64,000 bases of DNA. Source: Hanleya hanleyi (lineage: Eukaryota > Mollusca > Polyplacophora > Lepidopleurida > Hanleyidae). Below the pieces are notes generated by a model. The model was not told the origin of the DNA. It searched no databases and saw nothing but the letters and a program-made list of their open reading frames with translations. The position numbers and the translations under genes are program-made. Shown here piece by piece: positions 35,700 to 48,425 of the stretch. The DNA is taken from NCBI GenBank assembly GCA_036873755.1, contig JAVTVY010025014.1, positions 38,655 through 102,654 of the forward strand, given 5' to 3'. Within the stretch, counting starts at the first letter, position 1. Every line of letters begins with the position of its first letter.

Positions 35700-35711
35700 G
35701 AAGAACGTTCG
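35700..35711 (+). repeat. Possible target-site duplication, left
   Basis: gaagaacgttcg appears here and at 36185-36196, flanking the tandem Naiad subfamily B ends. The perfect 12-bp match at both edges suggests that the tandem pair was inserted as one event. Confidence 0.6.
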
Positions 35712-35741
35712 AAGTCATTGATATTAACCTGTAACATTATC

Positions 35742-35915
35742 GCGCGCAGGTACAATAAAAGCGTACCTGAGATACAACACATATGACGAATCGTTAGATT
35801 CTTGGTATGTGCTTTAGAATAGGTTAACCAGAATACTTTCCTGTAAAATCATGTGACTCTGTCAGTATGTCGGCACCTCTTCCCACTTCTCTTATATGTG
35901 TTGTAATTTTTACCT
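35742..35915 (+). mobile_element. Naiad subfamily B 3' UTR, first tandem copy
   Basis: This starts inside the UTR (caggtacaataaaagcgtac), continues through ctgagatacaacacatatg, gaatcgttagattcttgg and taggttaacc, and ends at tcttatatgtgttgtaat, the end also seen in the inverted copy at 30511. It is followed at once by a second, partly overlapping copy, the tandem pseudo-LTR-like arrangement known for PLEs. Confidence 0.7.
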
Positions 35916-36184
35916 GTATATGGCGAGATTCTGCTGGTGGACGTGGACGAGTTGTCACAGCGATACAACTCACCAATTACCAATATACGAGTTGTCAGAG
36001 CATTTCCATCATAGCTCTCTAGACTTGTATCTAATACCGCTTATACCGATGCTAGGGGCCGTGTGGTCATATCATCCAAGTTTTCACAGGAACAGGTACA
36101 ATAAAAGCTAGCGTACCTGAGATACAACACATATCACGAATCGTTAGATTCTTGGTATGTGTGTGCTTTAGAATAGGTTAACCA
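35916..36184 (+). mobile_element. Naiad subfamily B 3' end, second tandem copy
   Basis: This begins in a remnant of the last coding stretch (the peptide SSLDLYLIPLIPMLGAVWSY is shared with the inverted copy), then repeats the UTR of the first copy (gaacaggtacaataaaagc to aataggttaacc). It stops at the 12-bp duplication at 36185. Compared with the first copy it carries a 3-base insertion (aagctagcg) and an extra tg in ggtatgtgtgtg. Confidence 0.7.
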
Positions 36185-36196
36185 GAAGAACGTTCG
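36185..36196 (+). repeat. Possible target-site duplication, right
   Basis: Identical partner (gaagaacgttcg) of 35700-35711. Confidence 0.6.
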
Positions 36197-36379
36197 TAAA
36201 GTTAGACCGCGGTTCGCAGTTCGCAGTTCGTTATTCGAGGGGACCAGTCATTATTTCTTCAGACATGGAGAAAAACATTTGTATTTTCTTTATTATGCGT
36301 ATTTTGAACTCCAAACTCTGCATAGTAAGAGAGAAAGTCCTGCATCATATGTTTTCATAATCATATTCCAAATCTGACT

Positions 36380-39300
36380 CCAGGGGGCGCTGCTAGGGGC
36401 GCTGTTATGAGTCTCTGGCTATCCGAATAGCGTTCTGGCCTACCTGAATAGCGGTCTACCTTGCCAGATCCGATAATACAAATGCTTCGAACTTGTAAAT
36501 AGGACTGTTCAGAGAGTATATCACGAGCTAGAACATGGAGTCTTCAGTTCCCATATCGGTCGCCAGGGGGCGCTACTATGAATGACCGTTTACATGTCGG
36601 TCTGAATAGCGGTCTGTCCTATCTGAATAGCGGTCTAGATCGCCAGAGACAATAATATAAACACGTCGAACTTATAAATAGGTATAATGAGAGAGTATTT
36701 CATTGGCTACAAGTTGGAGTCTTCAGTCCCTACATCGGACGCTAAGGGGCGCTACTACGAATGACCGTTTACATGCCGCTCTGAATTGCGGTCTGGCATA
36801 TCTGAATAGCGGTCTAGATCGCCAGAGACAATAATATATACACTTCGAACTTACAAATAGGTATAATGAGAGAGTTTTTCATGGGCTACAAGTTGGAGTC
36901 ATCAGTCCCTACATCGGACGCTAGGGGGCGCTACTACGAATGACCGTTTACATGCCGGTCTGAATAGCGGTCTGACCTATCCGAATAGCGGAACGGCCTA
37001 TCTGAATAGCGGTCTAGCTTGTCAGAGCCGAACATATAAATGGTTGGAACTTAAAAATAGGCATGTCGAGAGAGCATGCCATCGGCTAAAAGATGGAGTC
37101 TTCAGTTCCTTTATCGGGCGCCAGGGGGCGCTACTATATATGACCGTTTACATGTCGGTCTGAATAACGGTCTGTCCTATCTGAATAGCGGTCTAGATCG
37201 CCAGAGACAATAATATAAACACTTCGAACTTATAAATAGGTATAATGAGAGAGTATTTCATTGGCTACAAGTTGGAGTCTTCAGTTCCTACATCGGGCGC
37301 TAGGGGGCGCTACTACGAATGACCGTTTATATGCCGGTCTGAATAGCGCTCTGGCATATCTGAATAGCGGTCTAGATCGCCAGAGACAATAATATATACA
37401 CTTCGAACTTATAAATAGGTATAACGAGAGAGTATTTCATTGGCTACAAGTTGGAGTCTTCAGTCCCTACATCGGACGCTAGGGGGCGCTACTACGAATG
37501 ACCGTTTACATGCCAGTCTGAATAACGGTCTGACCTATCTGAATAGCGGAATGGCCTATCTGAATAGCGGTCTAGCTTGTCAGAGCCGAAAATATAAATG
37601 GTTGGAACTTAAAAATAGGCATGTCGAGAGAGCATGCCATCGGCTAAAAGATGGAGTCTTCAGTTCCTTTATCGGGCGCCAGGGGGCGCTACTATGAATG
37701 ACCGTTTACATGTCGGTCTGAATAGCGGTCTGTCCTATCTGAATAGCGGTCTAGATCGCCAGAGACAATAATATAAACACTTCGAACTTATAAATAGGTA
37801 TAATGAGAGAGTATTTCATTGGCTACAAGTTGGAGTCTTCAGTCCCTACATCGGGCGCTAGGGGGCGCTACTACGAATGACCGTTTTCATGCCGGTCTGA
37901 ATAGCGGTCTGGCATATCTGAATAGCGGTCTAGATCGCCAGAGACAATAATATATACACTTCGAACTTATAAATAGGTATAATGAGAGAGTATTTCATTG
38001 GCTACAAGTTGGAGTCTTCAGTCCCTACATCGGACGCTAGGGGGCGCTACTACGAATGACCGTTTACATGCCGGTCTGAATAACGGTCTGACCTATCTGA
38101 ATAGCGGAATGGCCTATCTGAATAGCGGTCTAGCTTGTCAGAGCCGAAAATATAAATGGTTGGAACTTAAAAATAGGCATGTCGAGAGAGCATGCCATCG
38201 GCTAAAAGATGGAGTCTTCAGTTCCTTTATCGGGCGCCAGGGGGCGCTACTATATATGACCGTTTCCATGTCGGTCTGAATAGCGGTCTGTCCTATCTGA
38301 ATAGCGGTATAGATCGCCAGAGACAATAATATAAACACTTCGAACTTATAAATAGGTATAATGAGAAACTATTTCATTGGCTACAAGTTGGAGTCATCAG
38401 TCCCTACATCGGACGCTAGGGGGCGCTACTACGAATGACCGTTTACATGCTGGTCTGAATAGCGGTCTGCCCTATCTGAATAGCGGTCTAGGTTGTCAGA
38501 GCCGAAAATATAAATGGTTGGAACTTAAAAATAGGCATGTCGAGAGAGCATGCCATCGGCTAAAAGATGGAGTCTTCAGTTCCTTTATCGGGCGCCAGGG
38601 GGCGCTACTATATATGACCGTTTCCATGTCGGTCTGAATAGCGGTCTGTCCTATCTGAATAGCGGTCTAGATCGCCGGAGACAATAATATAAACATTTCG
38701 AACTTATAAATAGGTGTAGTGAGAGAGTATTTCATTGGCTACAAGTTGGAGCCTTCAGTCCCTAGATCGGAAGCTAGGGGGCGCTACTACGAATGACCGT
38801 TTACATGCCGGTCTGAATAGTGGTCTGCCATATCCGAATAGCGGTCTAGATCGCCAGAGACAATAATATAACCACTTCGAACTTATAAGTAGGTATAACG
38901 AGAGAGTATTTCATTGGATAGAAGTTGGAGTCTTCAGTCCCTACATCGGACGCTAGGGGGCGCTACTAAGAATGACCGTTTACGTGCCGGTCTGAATAGC
39001 TGTCTGGCATATCTGAATAGCGGTCTGGATCGCCAGAGACAATAATATATACACTTCGAACTTATAAATAGATATAATGAGAGAGTATTTCATGGGCTAC
39101 AAGTTGGAGTCATCAGTCCCTACGTCGAACGCTAGGGGGCGCTACTACGAATGACCGTTTACATGCCGGTCTGAATAGCGGTCTGACCTAACTGAATAGC
39201 GCTCTGGCCTATCTGAATAGCGGTCTAGCGTGTCAGAGCCGAAAATATAAATGGTTGGAACTTAAAAATAGGCATGTCGAGAGAGCATGCCATCGGCTAA

Positions 39301-42300
39301 AAGATGGAGTCTTCAGTCTCTTTATCGGGCGCCAGGGGGCGCTACTATGAATGACCGTTTACATGTCGGTCTGAATAGCGGTCTATCATATCTGAATAGC
39401 GGTCTAGATCGCCAGAGACATTAATATAAACATTTCGAACTTATAAATAGGTATAATGAGAGAGTATTTCATTGGCTACAAGTTGGAATCATCAGTCCCT
39501 ACATCGGACAATAGGGGGCGCTTTAACGAATGACCGTTTACATGCCGGTCTGAATAGCGGTCTGACCTAACTGAATAGCGGTCTGGCCTATCTGAATAGC
39601 GGTCTAGCGTGTCAGAGCCGAAAATATAAATGGTTGGACATTAAAAATAGGCATGTCGAGAGAGAATGCCATCGGCTAAAAGATGAAGTCTTCGCTCCCT
39701 ACATCGGGCGCTAGGGGGCGCTACTACGAATGACCGTTTACATGCCGGTCTGAATAGCGGTCTGGATCGCCAGAGACAATAATGTATACATTTCGAACTT
39801 ATAAATAGGTATAATGAGAGAGTATTTCGTGGGCTACAATTTGGAATCATCAGTCCCTACATCGGACACTAGGGGGCGCTACTACGAACGACAGTTTACA
39901 TCTCGGTCTGAATAGCGGTCTGTCTTATCCGAATAGCGGTCTAGATCACCAGGGACAATAATATAAACACTTCGAGCTTATAAATAGGTATAATGATAGA
40001 GTATGTCATGGGCTACAAGCTGGAGTCTTCAGTCCCTACATCGAACGAGGGGGTGGGGGCTACTACGAATGACCGTTTACATGCCGGTCTGAATAGCGGT
40101 CTGGCATATCTGAATAGCGGTCTAAATCGCCAGAGACAATATATACACTTCGAACGTATAAATAGGTTGGCTACAAGTTGGAGTCTTCAGTCCCTACATC
40201 GGACGCTAGGGGGCGCTACTACGAATGATCGTTTACATGCCGGTCTGAATAGCGGTCTGACCTATCTGAATAGCGGAATGGCCTATCTGAATAGCGGTCT
40301 AGCTTGTCAGAGCCGCAAATATAAATGGTTGGAACTTAAAAATAGGCATGTCGAGAGAGCATGCCATCGGCTAAAAGATGGAGTCTTCAATTCCTTTATC
40401 GGGCGCCAGGGGGCGCTACTATATATGACCGTTTACATGTCGGTCTGAATAGCGGTCGGTCCTATCTGAATAGCGGTCTAGATCGCCAGAGACAATAATA
40501 TAAACACTTCGAACTTGTAAATAGGTATAATGAGAGAGTATTTCATTTTCTACAAGTTGGAGTCTTCAGTCCCTACATCGGGCGCTAGGGGACGCTACTA
40601 CGAATGACCCTTTACATGCCGGTCTGAATAGCGGGCTGTCCTATCTGAATAGCGGTCTAGATCGCCAGAGACAATATTATAAACGCTTCGAACTTATAAA
40701 TAGGTATAGGTAGAAATTATTTCATTGGCTACAAGTTGGAGTCATCAGTCCCTACATCGAACGCTAGGGGGCGCTACTACGAATGACCGTTTACATGCCG
40801 GTCTGAATAGCGGTCTGGCATATCTGAATAGCGGTCTAGATCGCCAGAGACAATAATATATACACTTCGAACTTATAAATAGGTATAATGAGAGAGTGTT
40901 TCATTGGCTACAAGTTGGAGTCTTCAGTCCCTACATCGGACGCTAGGGGGCGCTACTACGAATGCCCGTTTACATGCCGGTCTGAATAGCGGTCTGACCT
41001 ATCTGAATAGCGGGATGGCTATCTGAATAGCGGTCTAGCTTGTCAGAGCCGAAAATATAAATGGTTGGAACTTAAAAATAGGCATGACAATAGAGCATCG
41101 GCTAAAAGATGGAGTCTTCAGTTCCCTTATCGGGCGCCAGGGGGCGCTACTATGAATGACCGTTTACATGTCGGTCGGAATAGCGGTCTTCCCTATCTGA
41201 ATAGCGGTCTAGATCGCCAGAGACAATAATATAAACACTTCGAACTTATAAATAGGTTTAGTGAGAGAGTATTTCATTGGCTACAAGTTGGAGTCTTCAG
41301 TCCCTACATCGGACGCTAGGGGGCGCTACTACGAATGACCGTTTACATGCTGGTCTGAATAGTGGTCTGGCATATCCGAACAGCGGTCTAGATCGCCAGG
41401 ACCATTATATAAACACTTCAAACTTATAAATAGGTATAATGAGAGAGTATTTCATTGGCTACAAGTTGGAGTCTTCAGTCCCTACATCGGACGCTAGGGG
41501 GCGCTACTACGAATGACCGTTTACATGCCGGTCTGAATAGCGGTCTGGCATATCCGAATAGCGGTCTAGATCGCCAGAGACAATAATATAATCACTTCGA
41601 ACTTATAAATAGGTATAATGAGAGAGTATTTAATTAGCTACAAGTTGGAGTCTTCAGTCCCTACATCGGACGCTAGGGGGCGCTACTACGAATGACCGTT
41701 TACATGCCGGTCTGAATAACGGTCTGACCTATCTGAATAGCGGAATGGCCTATCTGAATAGCGGTCTAGCTTGTCAGAGCCGAAAATATAAATGGTTGGA
41801 ACTTAAAAATAGGCATGTCGAGAGAGCATGCCATCGGCTAAAAGATGGAGTCTTCAGTTCCTTTATCGGGCGCCAGGGGGCGCTACTATATATGACCGTT
41901 TACATGTCGGTCTGAATAGCGGTCTGTCCCATCTGAATAGCGGTCTAGATCGCCAGAGACAATAATATAAACACTTCGAACTTGTAAATAGGTATAATGA
42001 GAGAGTATTTCATTGGCTACAAGTTGGAGTCTTCAGTCCCTACATCGGGCGCTAGGGGGCGCTACTACGAATGACCGTTTACATGCCGGTCTGAATAGCG
42101 GGCTGTCCTATCTGAATAGCGGTCTAGATCGCCAGAGACAATATTATAAACACTTCGAACTTATAAATAGGTATAATGAGAAATTATTTCATTGGCTACA
42201 AGTTGAAGTCATCAGTCCCTACATCGGACGCTAGGGGGCGCTACTACGAATGACCGTTTACATGCCGGCCTGAATAGCGGTCTGGCATATCTGAATAGCG

Positions 42301-43905
42301 GTCTAGATCGCCAGAGACAATAATATATACACTTCGAACTTATAAATAGGTATAATGAGAGAGTATTTCATGGGCTACAAGTTGGAGTCTTCAGTCCCTA
42401 CATCGGACGCTAGGGGGCGCTACTACGAATGACCGCTTACATGCCGGTCTGAATAGCGGTCTGGCATATCCGAATAGCGGTCTAGATCGCCAGAGACAAT
42501 AATATAATCACTTCGAACTTATAAATAGGTATAATGAGAGAGTATTTCATTAGCTACAAGTTGGCGTCTTCAGTCCCTACATCGGACGCTAGGGGGCGCT
42601 ACTACGAATGACCGTTTACATGCCGGTCTGAATAGCGGTCTGACCTATCTGAATAGCGGAATGGCCTATCTGAATAGCGGTCTAGCTTGTCAGAGCCGCA
42701 AATATAAATGGCTGGAACTTAAAAATAGGCATGTCGAGAGAGCATGCCATCGGCTAAAAGATGGAGTCTTCAATTCCTTTATCGGGCGCCAGGGGGCGCT
42801 ACTATATATGACCGTTTACATGTCGGTCTGAATAGCGGTCTGGCATATCTGAATAGCGGTCTAGATCGCCAGAGACAATAATATATATATTTCCAACCTA
42901 TAAATAGGTATAGTGAGAGAGTATTTCATGGGCTACAAGTTGGAGTCATCAGTCCCTACATTGGACGCTAGGGGTCGCTACTACGAATGACCGTTTACAT
43001 GTCCGTCTCAATAGCGGTCTGTCTCATCTGAATAGCGGTCTAGATCGCCAGGGACAATAATATAAACATTTCGAACTTATAAATAGGTATAATGAGAGAG
43101 TATTTCATTAGCTACAAGTTGGAGTCATCAGTCCATACATCGGACACTAGGGGGCGCTACTACGAATGACCGTTTACATGCCGGTCTGAATAGCGGTCTG
43201 ACCTATATCTGAATAGCAGTCTAGCTTGTCAGAGCCGAAAATATAAATGCTTGGATCGTAAAAATAGGCATATCGAGAGAGCATGCCATCGACTAAAAGA
43301 TGGAGTCTTCAATTCCTTTATCGGGCGCCAGGGGGCGCTACTATGGATGACCGTTTACATATCGGTCTGAATAGCGGTCTGTCCAATATGAATAGCGGTC
43401 TAGATCGCCAGAGACAATAATATAAACACTTCGAACTTATAAATAGGTTTAGTGAGAGAGTATTTCATTGGCTACCAGTTGGAGTCTTCGGTCCCTACAT
43501 GGGACGATAGGGGGCTCTACTTCGAATGACCGTTTGCATGCCGGTCTGAATAGCGGTCGGTCATATCTTAATACCGGTCTGGCCTATCTGAAATGGGGTC
43601 TAACTTGCCAGAGCCGAAAATATAAATGCTTGGATCTTGAAAATAGGCTTGTTGAGAGAGTATGTCACTGGCTACAAGATGGAGTCTTCATTTCCTATGC
43701 CGGTCTCCAGGGGGCGCTACTATGAATGACCATTTAAATGTCGGTCTGAAAATCGGTCTGACCTATCTGAATAGTGGTCTAGCTTGCCAGAGCCATTAGT
43801 TTGAACATCTCGAGTTTGTAAATAGATATAATGAGAGAGTATTTCATGGGCTACAAGATGGAATCTGCAGTTCCTATATCGGGCGCCAGGGAACGACCTT
43901 TAACC
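36380..43905 (+). repeat. Satellite A, plus-strand array (179/200-bp monomers)
   Basis: About 40 head-to-tail monomers. The word aatgaccgttta recurs at 36581, 36760 and 36939 (179-bp steps), and a second monomer type of about 200 bp carries an extra ctatctgaatagcgg unit. Each monomer has two or three copies of ctgaatagcggtct, then gatcgccagagacaataata or a variant, cttataaataggtataatg, ggctacaagttggagtc and finally c(c/t)agggggcgcta. The 37.44 and 38.00 kb copies show a 558-bp higher-order unit (179+179+200). Open frames of 85-151 codons starting MATSWS are produced by the period and are not genes. Monomers at the edges are more diverged. Confidence 0.97.
37121..37133 (+). promoter_or_regulatory. 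Example of a CTCF-like core in satellite A
   Basis: ccagggggcgcta is identical to the last 13 bases of the vertebrate CTCF consensus core. The same word, or ctagggggcgcta with one change, occurs in nearly every monomer of the array, always on the plus strand. Binding in this organism is not shown by the sequence. Confidence 0.35.
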
Positions 43906-45100
43906 CTGCCTGGCCTGGGGGGGGGGATCTTTCCTGCCCTGTAGGATGTTTGCTCCTATCTCCGGTACGCCAAAAAATTGAGAGCTGAAACTTCGTGACT
44001 TTTAGATTATACTATTGGGGTCATTTTGAGCCTATTTGCGTGACCACCCGAGCAGCGGATCATGGGTAAATTCAAAATGGCGGCCATGTGGGTTACCAGA
44101 AAAGTGATGTTTTCGTCACATTTCTTCAAATTTATTGCTTTTCTGTATGGAAAAGTGGGTAGAACCTATTTTATTTCCTAACAGATTATTATTTACTAAT
44201 TTATCTTGCAGCTTTTACGAAGAAAAAAAAACAAAAATAAAAAATTCCAAAATTCTGACCGAAAAAAGTTTTTGAAACTGACGTCATAGTGACGTCATCA
44301 TGATGGCCATCTTGGATTTCTTACATTTTCTTGTAGAGCTTGACCCAATGATATAGTGTGGTAATTTTCAGCCCTATAGCTTTAGCGATATCGAAAATAT
44401 ATAGAGGGGCACTTCCCCCCGCCCCCTCTCCCGGCTGTAGTACACCCCAAATCGCCCAGGCCAAATAGGGTTAACATGTCGCTCTGAATAGCGGTCTGGC
44501 CGATCTGAATAGCGGTCTACCTTGCCAGAGCCAATAATATAAACACCTCGAGTTTGTAAATAGGCATAATGGAACAGTATGTCATGGACTACAACATGGG
44601 GTCTTCAGTTCCTATATCGAGCGCCAGGGGCGCTACTATGAATGACCTTTAACCCTATCTGGCCTGGGGGGACATTTTCCGCCCCCTGTTGTTTTTTTGC
44701 TCCTATATCCGGAACCACAAAACAATTAAGAGCTGAAACTTCGTGACTTTTACATTATCATATTGGGGTCATTTTGAGTCTATTTGCATGACCACACGGG
44801 CAGAGGATCATGATTAAATTCAACATGGCGGCCATGTAGGATACCAGAAAAGTGATGTTTTCGTCATATTTCTTCAAATTTATTGCTTTTCTGCATGGAA
44901 AAGTGTGTGGAATCTATTTTATTTCCTATCAGATTATTATTTACTAATTTATCGTGCAGCTGTTACGAAGAAAAAACAAAATCACACTGGCGTCATCATG
45001 ACGGCCATCTAGGAGAGCTTGACGCAATGATATAGTGTGGTAATTTTCAGCCCTCCAGCTTTAGCGATAGCGAAAATATATAGAGGGGCACTTGGGGTGT
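43906..45100 (+). repeat. Segmental direct repeats with a satellite A monomer between
   Basis: 43906-44460 and 44645-45100 share blocks in the same order: ctggcctggggg, gagctgaaacttcgtgac, aaaagtgatgttttcgtc, atttattgcttttctg and gtgtggtaattttcagccct. The step between copies is about 747 bp, and the DNA between them includes one satellite A monomer (44470-44640). The second copy has a deletion in its later half. A third, more diverged copy of the last block lies at 48640-48780. Confidence 0.85.
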
Positions 45101-45865
45101 AAAGGAAGGTGTTTGGTGTAGAAATGGACCATCCTTGGATCGTTTGAGGTGTCATCTTGAAGATTTTCATGTCAACTGTGGCGTCATCGGTGACGTCATC
45201 AGTACGAGTGGTAGCGAAATGCGATCTTGGTCCGAATGGGATGGTCGGCCATGTCCAGTAATATAATGACCAATAAGCCTTTATCCAACCTTTCAAAGCA
45301 TCAAGAGGCGTCTCCGTGCCTTTTAGTCCGGTGGCTTAAGGTCAAGATCGTGACTGACTGGAATAAAGCACCATATTTTGCAGAGAGACTCATTTGGGCA
45401 TAAGGAATGATCTCAGAAGGGGTGCCCATCTCTACAGGATGTGGAAGGCCCTTAATTTGCATAAATCCAATATGGCCGCCATAATACATACATTAGCCTC
45501 CTGTTGGCGACTATTTGACAGCTTGAATGGCCTTTTTACACGAAATTGGTTTTCTACGAGCCTGACTGACTCAACAGGGAAATAATATCGATAATTAGAA
45601 ACTTTATTACCCGTTGAATATCCGATATGGCCGCCAAAGCGTCACCAATAATGGTATTATTGCTATACACTTGTATGTGTGTTTGTTTATATGCTAATAT
45701 ATATATCATATATATTTATAAATCCATTGAGAGGTTTCAGTTCATGTAGCTCTGTTATGATTGACTCGATTAAGCACTCATGAAGTTTATTGGCTATTTT
45801 CTTTTCTATACATATCCAATATGGCCACCAGCGCCCCATCCTCAATGCTGATTATCGGTACTAAA
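45101..45865. other. Unassigned DNA with inverted-repeat arm
   Basis: No gene was recognised. 45325-45440 is one arm of an inverted repeat whose partner is at 48855-48975. The word atatggcc(g/a)cc occurs at about 45470, 45625 and 45820. Confidence 0.5.
45325..45440 (+). repeat. Inverted repeat arm, left of DIRS
   Basis: agtccggtggcttaagg, gtggaataaagcacc-like (ctggaataaagcacc) and cagaaggggtgccc occur in this order. The minus strand of 48855-48975 has the same words in the same order, so the two arms face each other across the DIRS element. Confidence 0.75.
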
Positions 45866-46047
45866 ACAAATCTGTTTCAAAGGATAAAACTTCAGGTTAT
45901 CGTACATGTCACGGTTGTGAACTACGTCAAATGTTGCCAATTGGATTCTTCCCGGCTCCTCATATGTAAATTAGAATGTGTAAATCCAGCGGCAAAGGGA
46001 GTTACTCTTCCAACACCAACTGGAATCAGGCTAAAACTGTCCTAAGT

Positions 46048-47380
46048 AACTACCCTGAGGTAGATTTACTTATTTCAAGTTTCACAAACCGTTTCGATAT
46101 TTGACACTCGAGAAAATATGCCTTTACTGTCTCGCGTAATCGTTCATCTGCTATGCAAGACCCTGCTATCGTAGAAGCTAAATTAGACAAGGAGTTGTCG
46201 AAAGGTCGAGTTGCTGGTCCCTTCTAAACTCCTCCTTTTGACAATAAGGCTTGCTAAAAATTAGGCTTAGTCCCCAGAAAGAAACCTAATATTTTTAGGG
46301 GCTCTTGATGGTCGAGCTCTCTGAGACTTTCATGTGCGAAAGTTTACTTGCCGACGGGCCGGAGGTGGTTCTCTTCCGGGAATTCCAGCTTCCTCCATCA
46401 TTAAAACTGGCTGTCACCATATGAGTGAAATAACCTTGAGTGTGACATTAAATCAAATCCCCCTAATACTTTTAGTGTGATACACGATTATCTTACCCTG
46501 GAAAATCTGCCTTGTCTATTAACGGTGCGATTCAACAGGACCTGATATGTTGAATATGTAGACATTAGATATCGCGATTGCACTAGTTCAAAAACATGGC
46601 CACTAAAGCTTGATGGCTAAAATCTATTTAGATGATGCCTTCCGCATTTATGTATCGGTGTCTCTCGATGGGATGTTCTACATCCTGTAAGATATAAAAG
46701 AGCTCAAGTCATTCTCTGCAATCGGTTATGGCTACAAAATTCTGCACATCAGAGGTCATCCACATACTGGACGACTTCATGTTCGTCGATGCAAATGGCG
46801 CTAGCCACTGTTCTATAGCTCTCAATACTTTCACTTACTTGTGTGAGTATTTGAGCATTTCAATCAAACATGCTAAGACCTACTACCCATCTACTACTAT
46901 GGTTATGTATGGGATTCAACTGGACTCCAGAACTATGAAAGCATCATTTCCAGAAGACAAAGTTCATAAACTAAAAAGCATGCTGGGTGAATTCTCGCGC
47001 CGCACAAAGGTAACACTTGTGGAACTGCAGTCTCTGATTGGCTCGCACAATTTTCTCCGCTGCCTGATAGAATTTAACAAAAGTTGTATCACAGGCTCAC
47101 CATCACATTCGCTTGAATAAAGCTAGAGCCTATGCTAATACCTGGTTTGTATTCCTGGAGTCTTTCAACGAAAAATTAATTTTCTTTCTCCAAATTGGGT
47201 ATCCAGTTTCGACGCTGCTGGTATATTGGGTTTGGCGTGGATAGACCAAGAATGACCAGCACATCTGACCCATATCACGGTCAAGCAGTGCTTGCCGTGA
47301 AAATTTGGGGCCATAAACTGGCAAATCATAACGTCTCTCTTTGTGATAATATGGCCGTGGTTGAAAATTAGTTCGTCAGT
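46048..47380 (+). pseudogene. DIRS reverse transcriptase and RNase H, broken
   Basis: The start holds NYPEVDLLISSFTNRFDI, a stop, then DPAIVEAKLDKELSKGRVAGP (from 46159; a family hallmark ahead of the fingers) and LGLVPRKKPNIFR. The best open piece is 46728-47120 (130 codons). It has IHILDDFMFV, in which the catalytic pair DD (46770-46775) is preceded by Leu, as often in DIRS; then GIQLDSRTM and VTLVELQSLIGSHNFL of the thumb/connection. RNase H follows with DAAGILGLAW (first Asp codon at 47211) and CDNMAVV (47342-47362), but in shifted frames. The palm region with motifs A and B is too eroded to read. At least four stops or shifts are present. Confidence 0.75.
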
Positions 47381-47639
47381 TAGTAGTTGCCTGCCTTCGA
47401 AATGACGTTCTGTTCAGATCAAAACATATTTCGGAACAATCTTATTTCTGACAAACTCTCGCGGTTACAATTACAGGAAGCGCTGTCTCTAACCCCTTGA
47501 CTCAATCGATCGTCGCATCCAATACCCTGTCTGTTGTTCTTCTGATGCCGTTCCTTGCTGAATCTTTCCTGAAAGTATACAAGCGCGCATGACAAGTATA
47601 TAGAGATTTCCTCAATAACACTGGTCAATGTGCCAGTAA

Positions 47640-48425
47640 GGTATTCCTCATCTCATTGGCACAGTTGGTTTCCTTCAAAGTATTCTATCATTTCAACAAG
47701 TATGCACCCTCCACAGCGTATACATACGTATCGGCTATCAGTTATGCGCAAAATTTGGCTGCAGTACACGATCCTGGGCAGTTATTCCTTGCAAAAAAGC
47801 TACTTACGGGCATGTCAAAATTACACGGCTGGATACCAGATTGCCCATAACTAAGGATATCTTCTATAAGATATTTTATGCTATACCCCACATTGTACCC
47901 ATGTGATTCTTTTACGGGCAATGATCTTGGTAGCATTTCATGCATTCTTACGCGTTAGTGAATTGCGAGATCGTTCAGAACAAGATTGCAATAGCAATGT
48001 TCTTTAATATAACGATGTCTCTTTCTCCGATCAATCTGGCCAGTTACAAAATATGCACATGATTAGCCGCAACTTCAAGCATAACATATCGCATAAACCA
48101 GTTCATTTGTTTATACTGATAATATTAGATATTGTTCAGTTCAAGCAAACCGTGCTTATTTTCGGTTACATATTTCACATCCGATGCCGGTCCCCTGTTC
48201 CACTTTCCAGAGGATGCGACCGATTTAGCTGCCTATTTCTCAGCTCATTTAAAAACCGGAATCTCTTTAGTCAGCATTGACCCTCTTTAATAGGCCATAG
48301 CTTTCGCATTGGCGCAGCCATTTCATCTTCAGCAGCAGTAATTTCGAATAACATATTCAAAAATGTATAGATGGAAGTCTAACGCTATATTAGTATGACA
48401 CATTTCACTTGGTAGCTATGCATTT
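47640..48425 (+). pseudogene. DIRS tyrosine recombinase, broken
   Basis: The N-terminal SAM-like domain is readable: APSTAYTYVSAISYAQNL and KKLLTGMSKLHGW in the frame open at 47656-47850. The catalytic domain continues past a stop with IFYKIFYAIPHIVP, AFLRVSELRDRS (first catalytic Arg in the box I position) and, further on, HSFRIGAA (48296-48319, the His-x-x-Arg of box II). RWKSNA follows at 48369-48386 in another frame. The likely Tyr codon, TAT at 48386-48388, is reached only after a one-base shift from the RWKS frame. The enzyme would have integrated circular DNA copies; as written it cannot be made. Confidence 0.75.

Larger units (their letters stand above)
45870..48425 (+). mobile_element. 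DIRS-type retrotransposon, decayed
   Basis: Plus-strand pieces occur in the order expected for DIRS elements: a short gag-like tail (NYPEVDLLISSFTNRFDI), a reverse transcriptase, an RNase H and a tyrosine recombinase with HSFRIGAA. The RT-RNase H followed by a recombinase, with no integrase, is diagnostic of DIRS-like elements. All parts carry stops or frameshifts. Classic inverted terminal repeats were not recognised at the edges, although an inverted pair of other sequence lies further out (45325-45440 and 48855-48975). Confidence 0.8.

Noticed and set aside
37440..43725. Repeated 85-151 codon frames starting MATSWS in satellite A
   Set aside because: They recur with the monomer period and differ by indels; simple by-products of the satellite.
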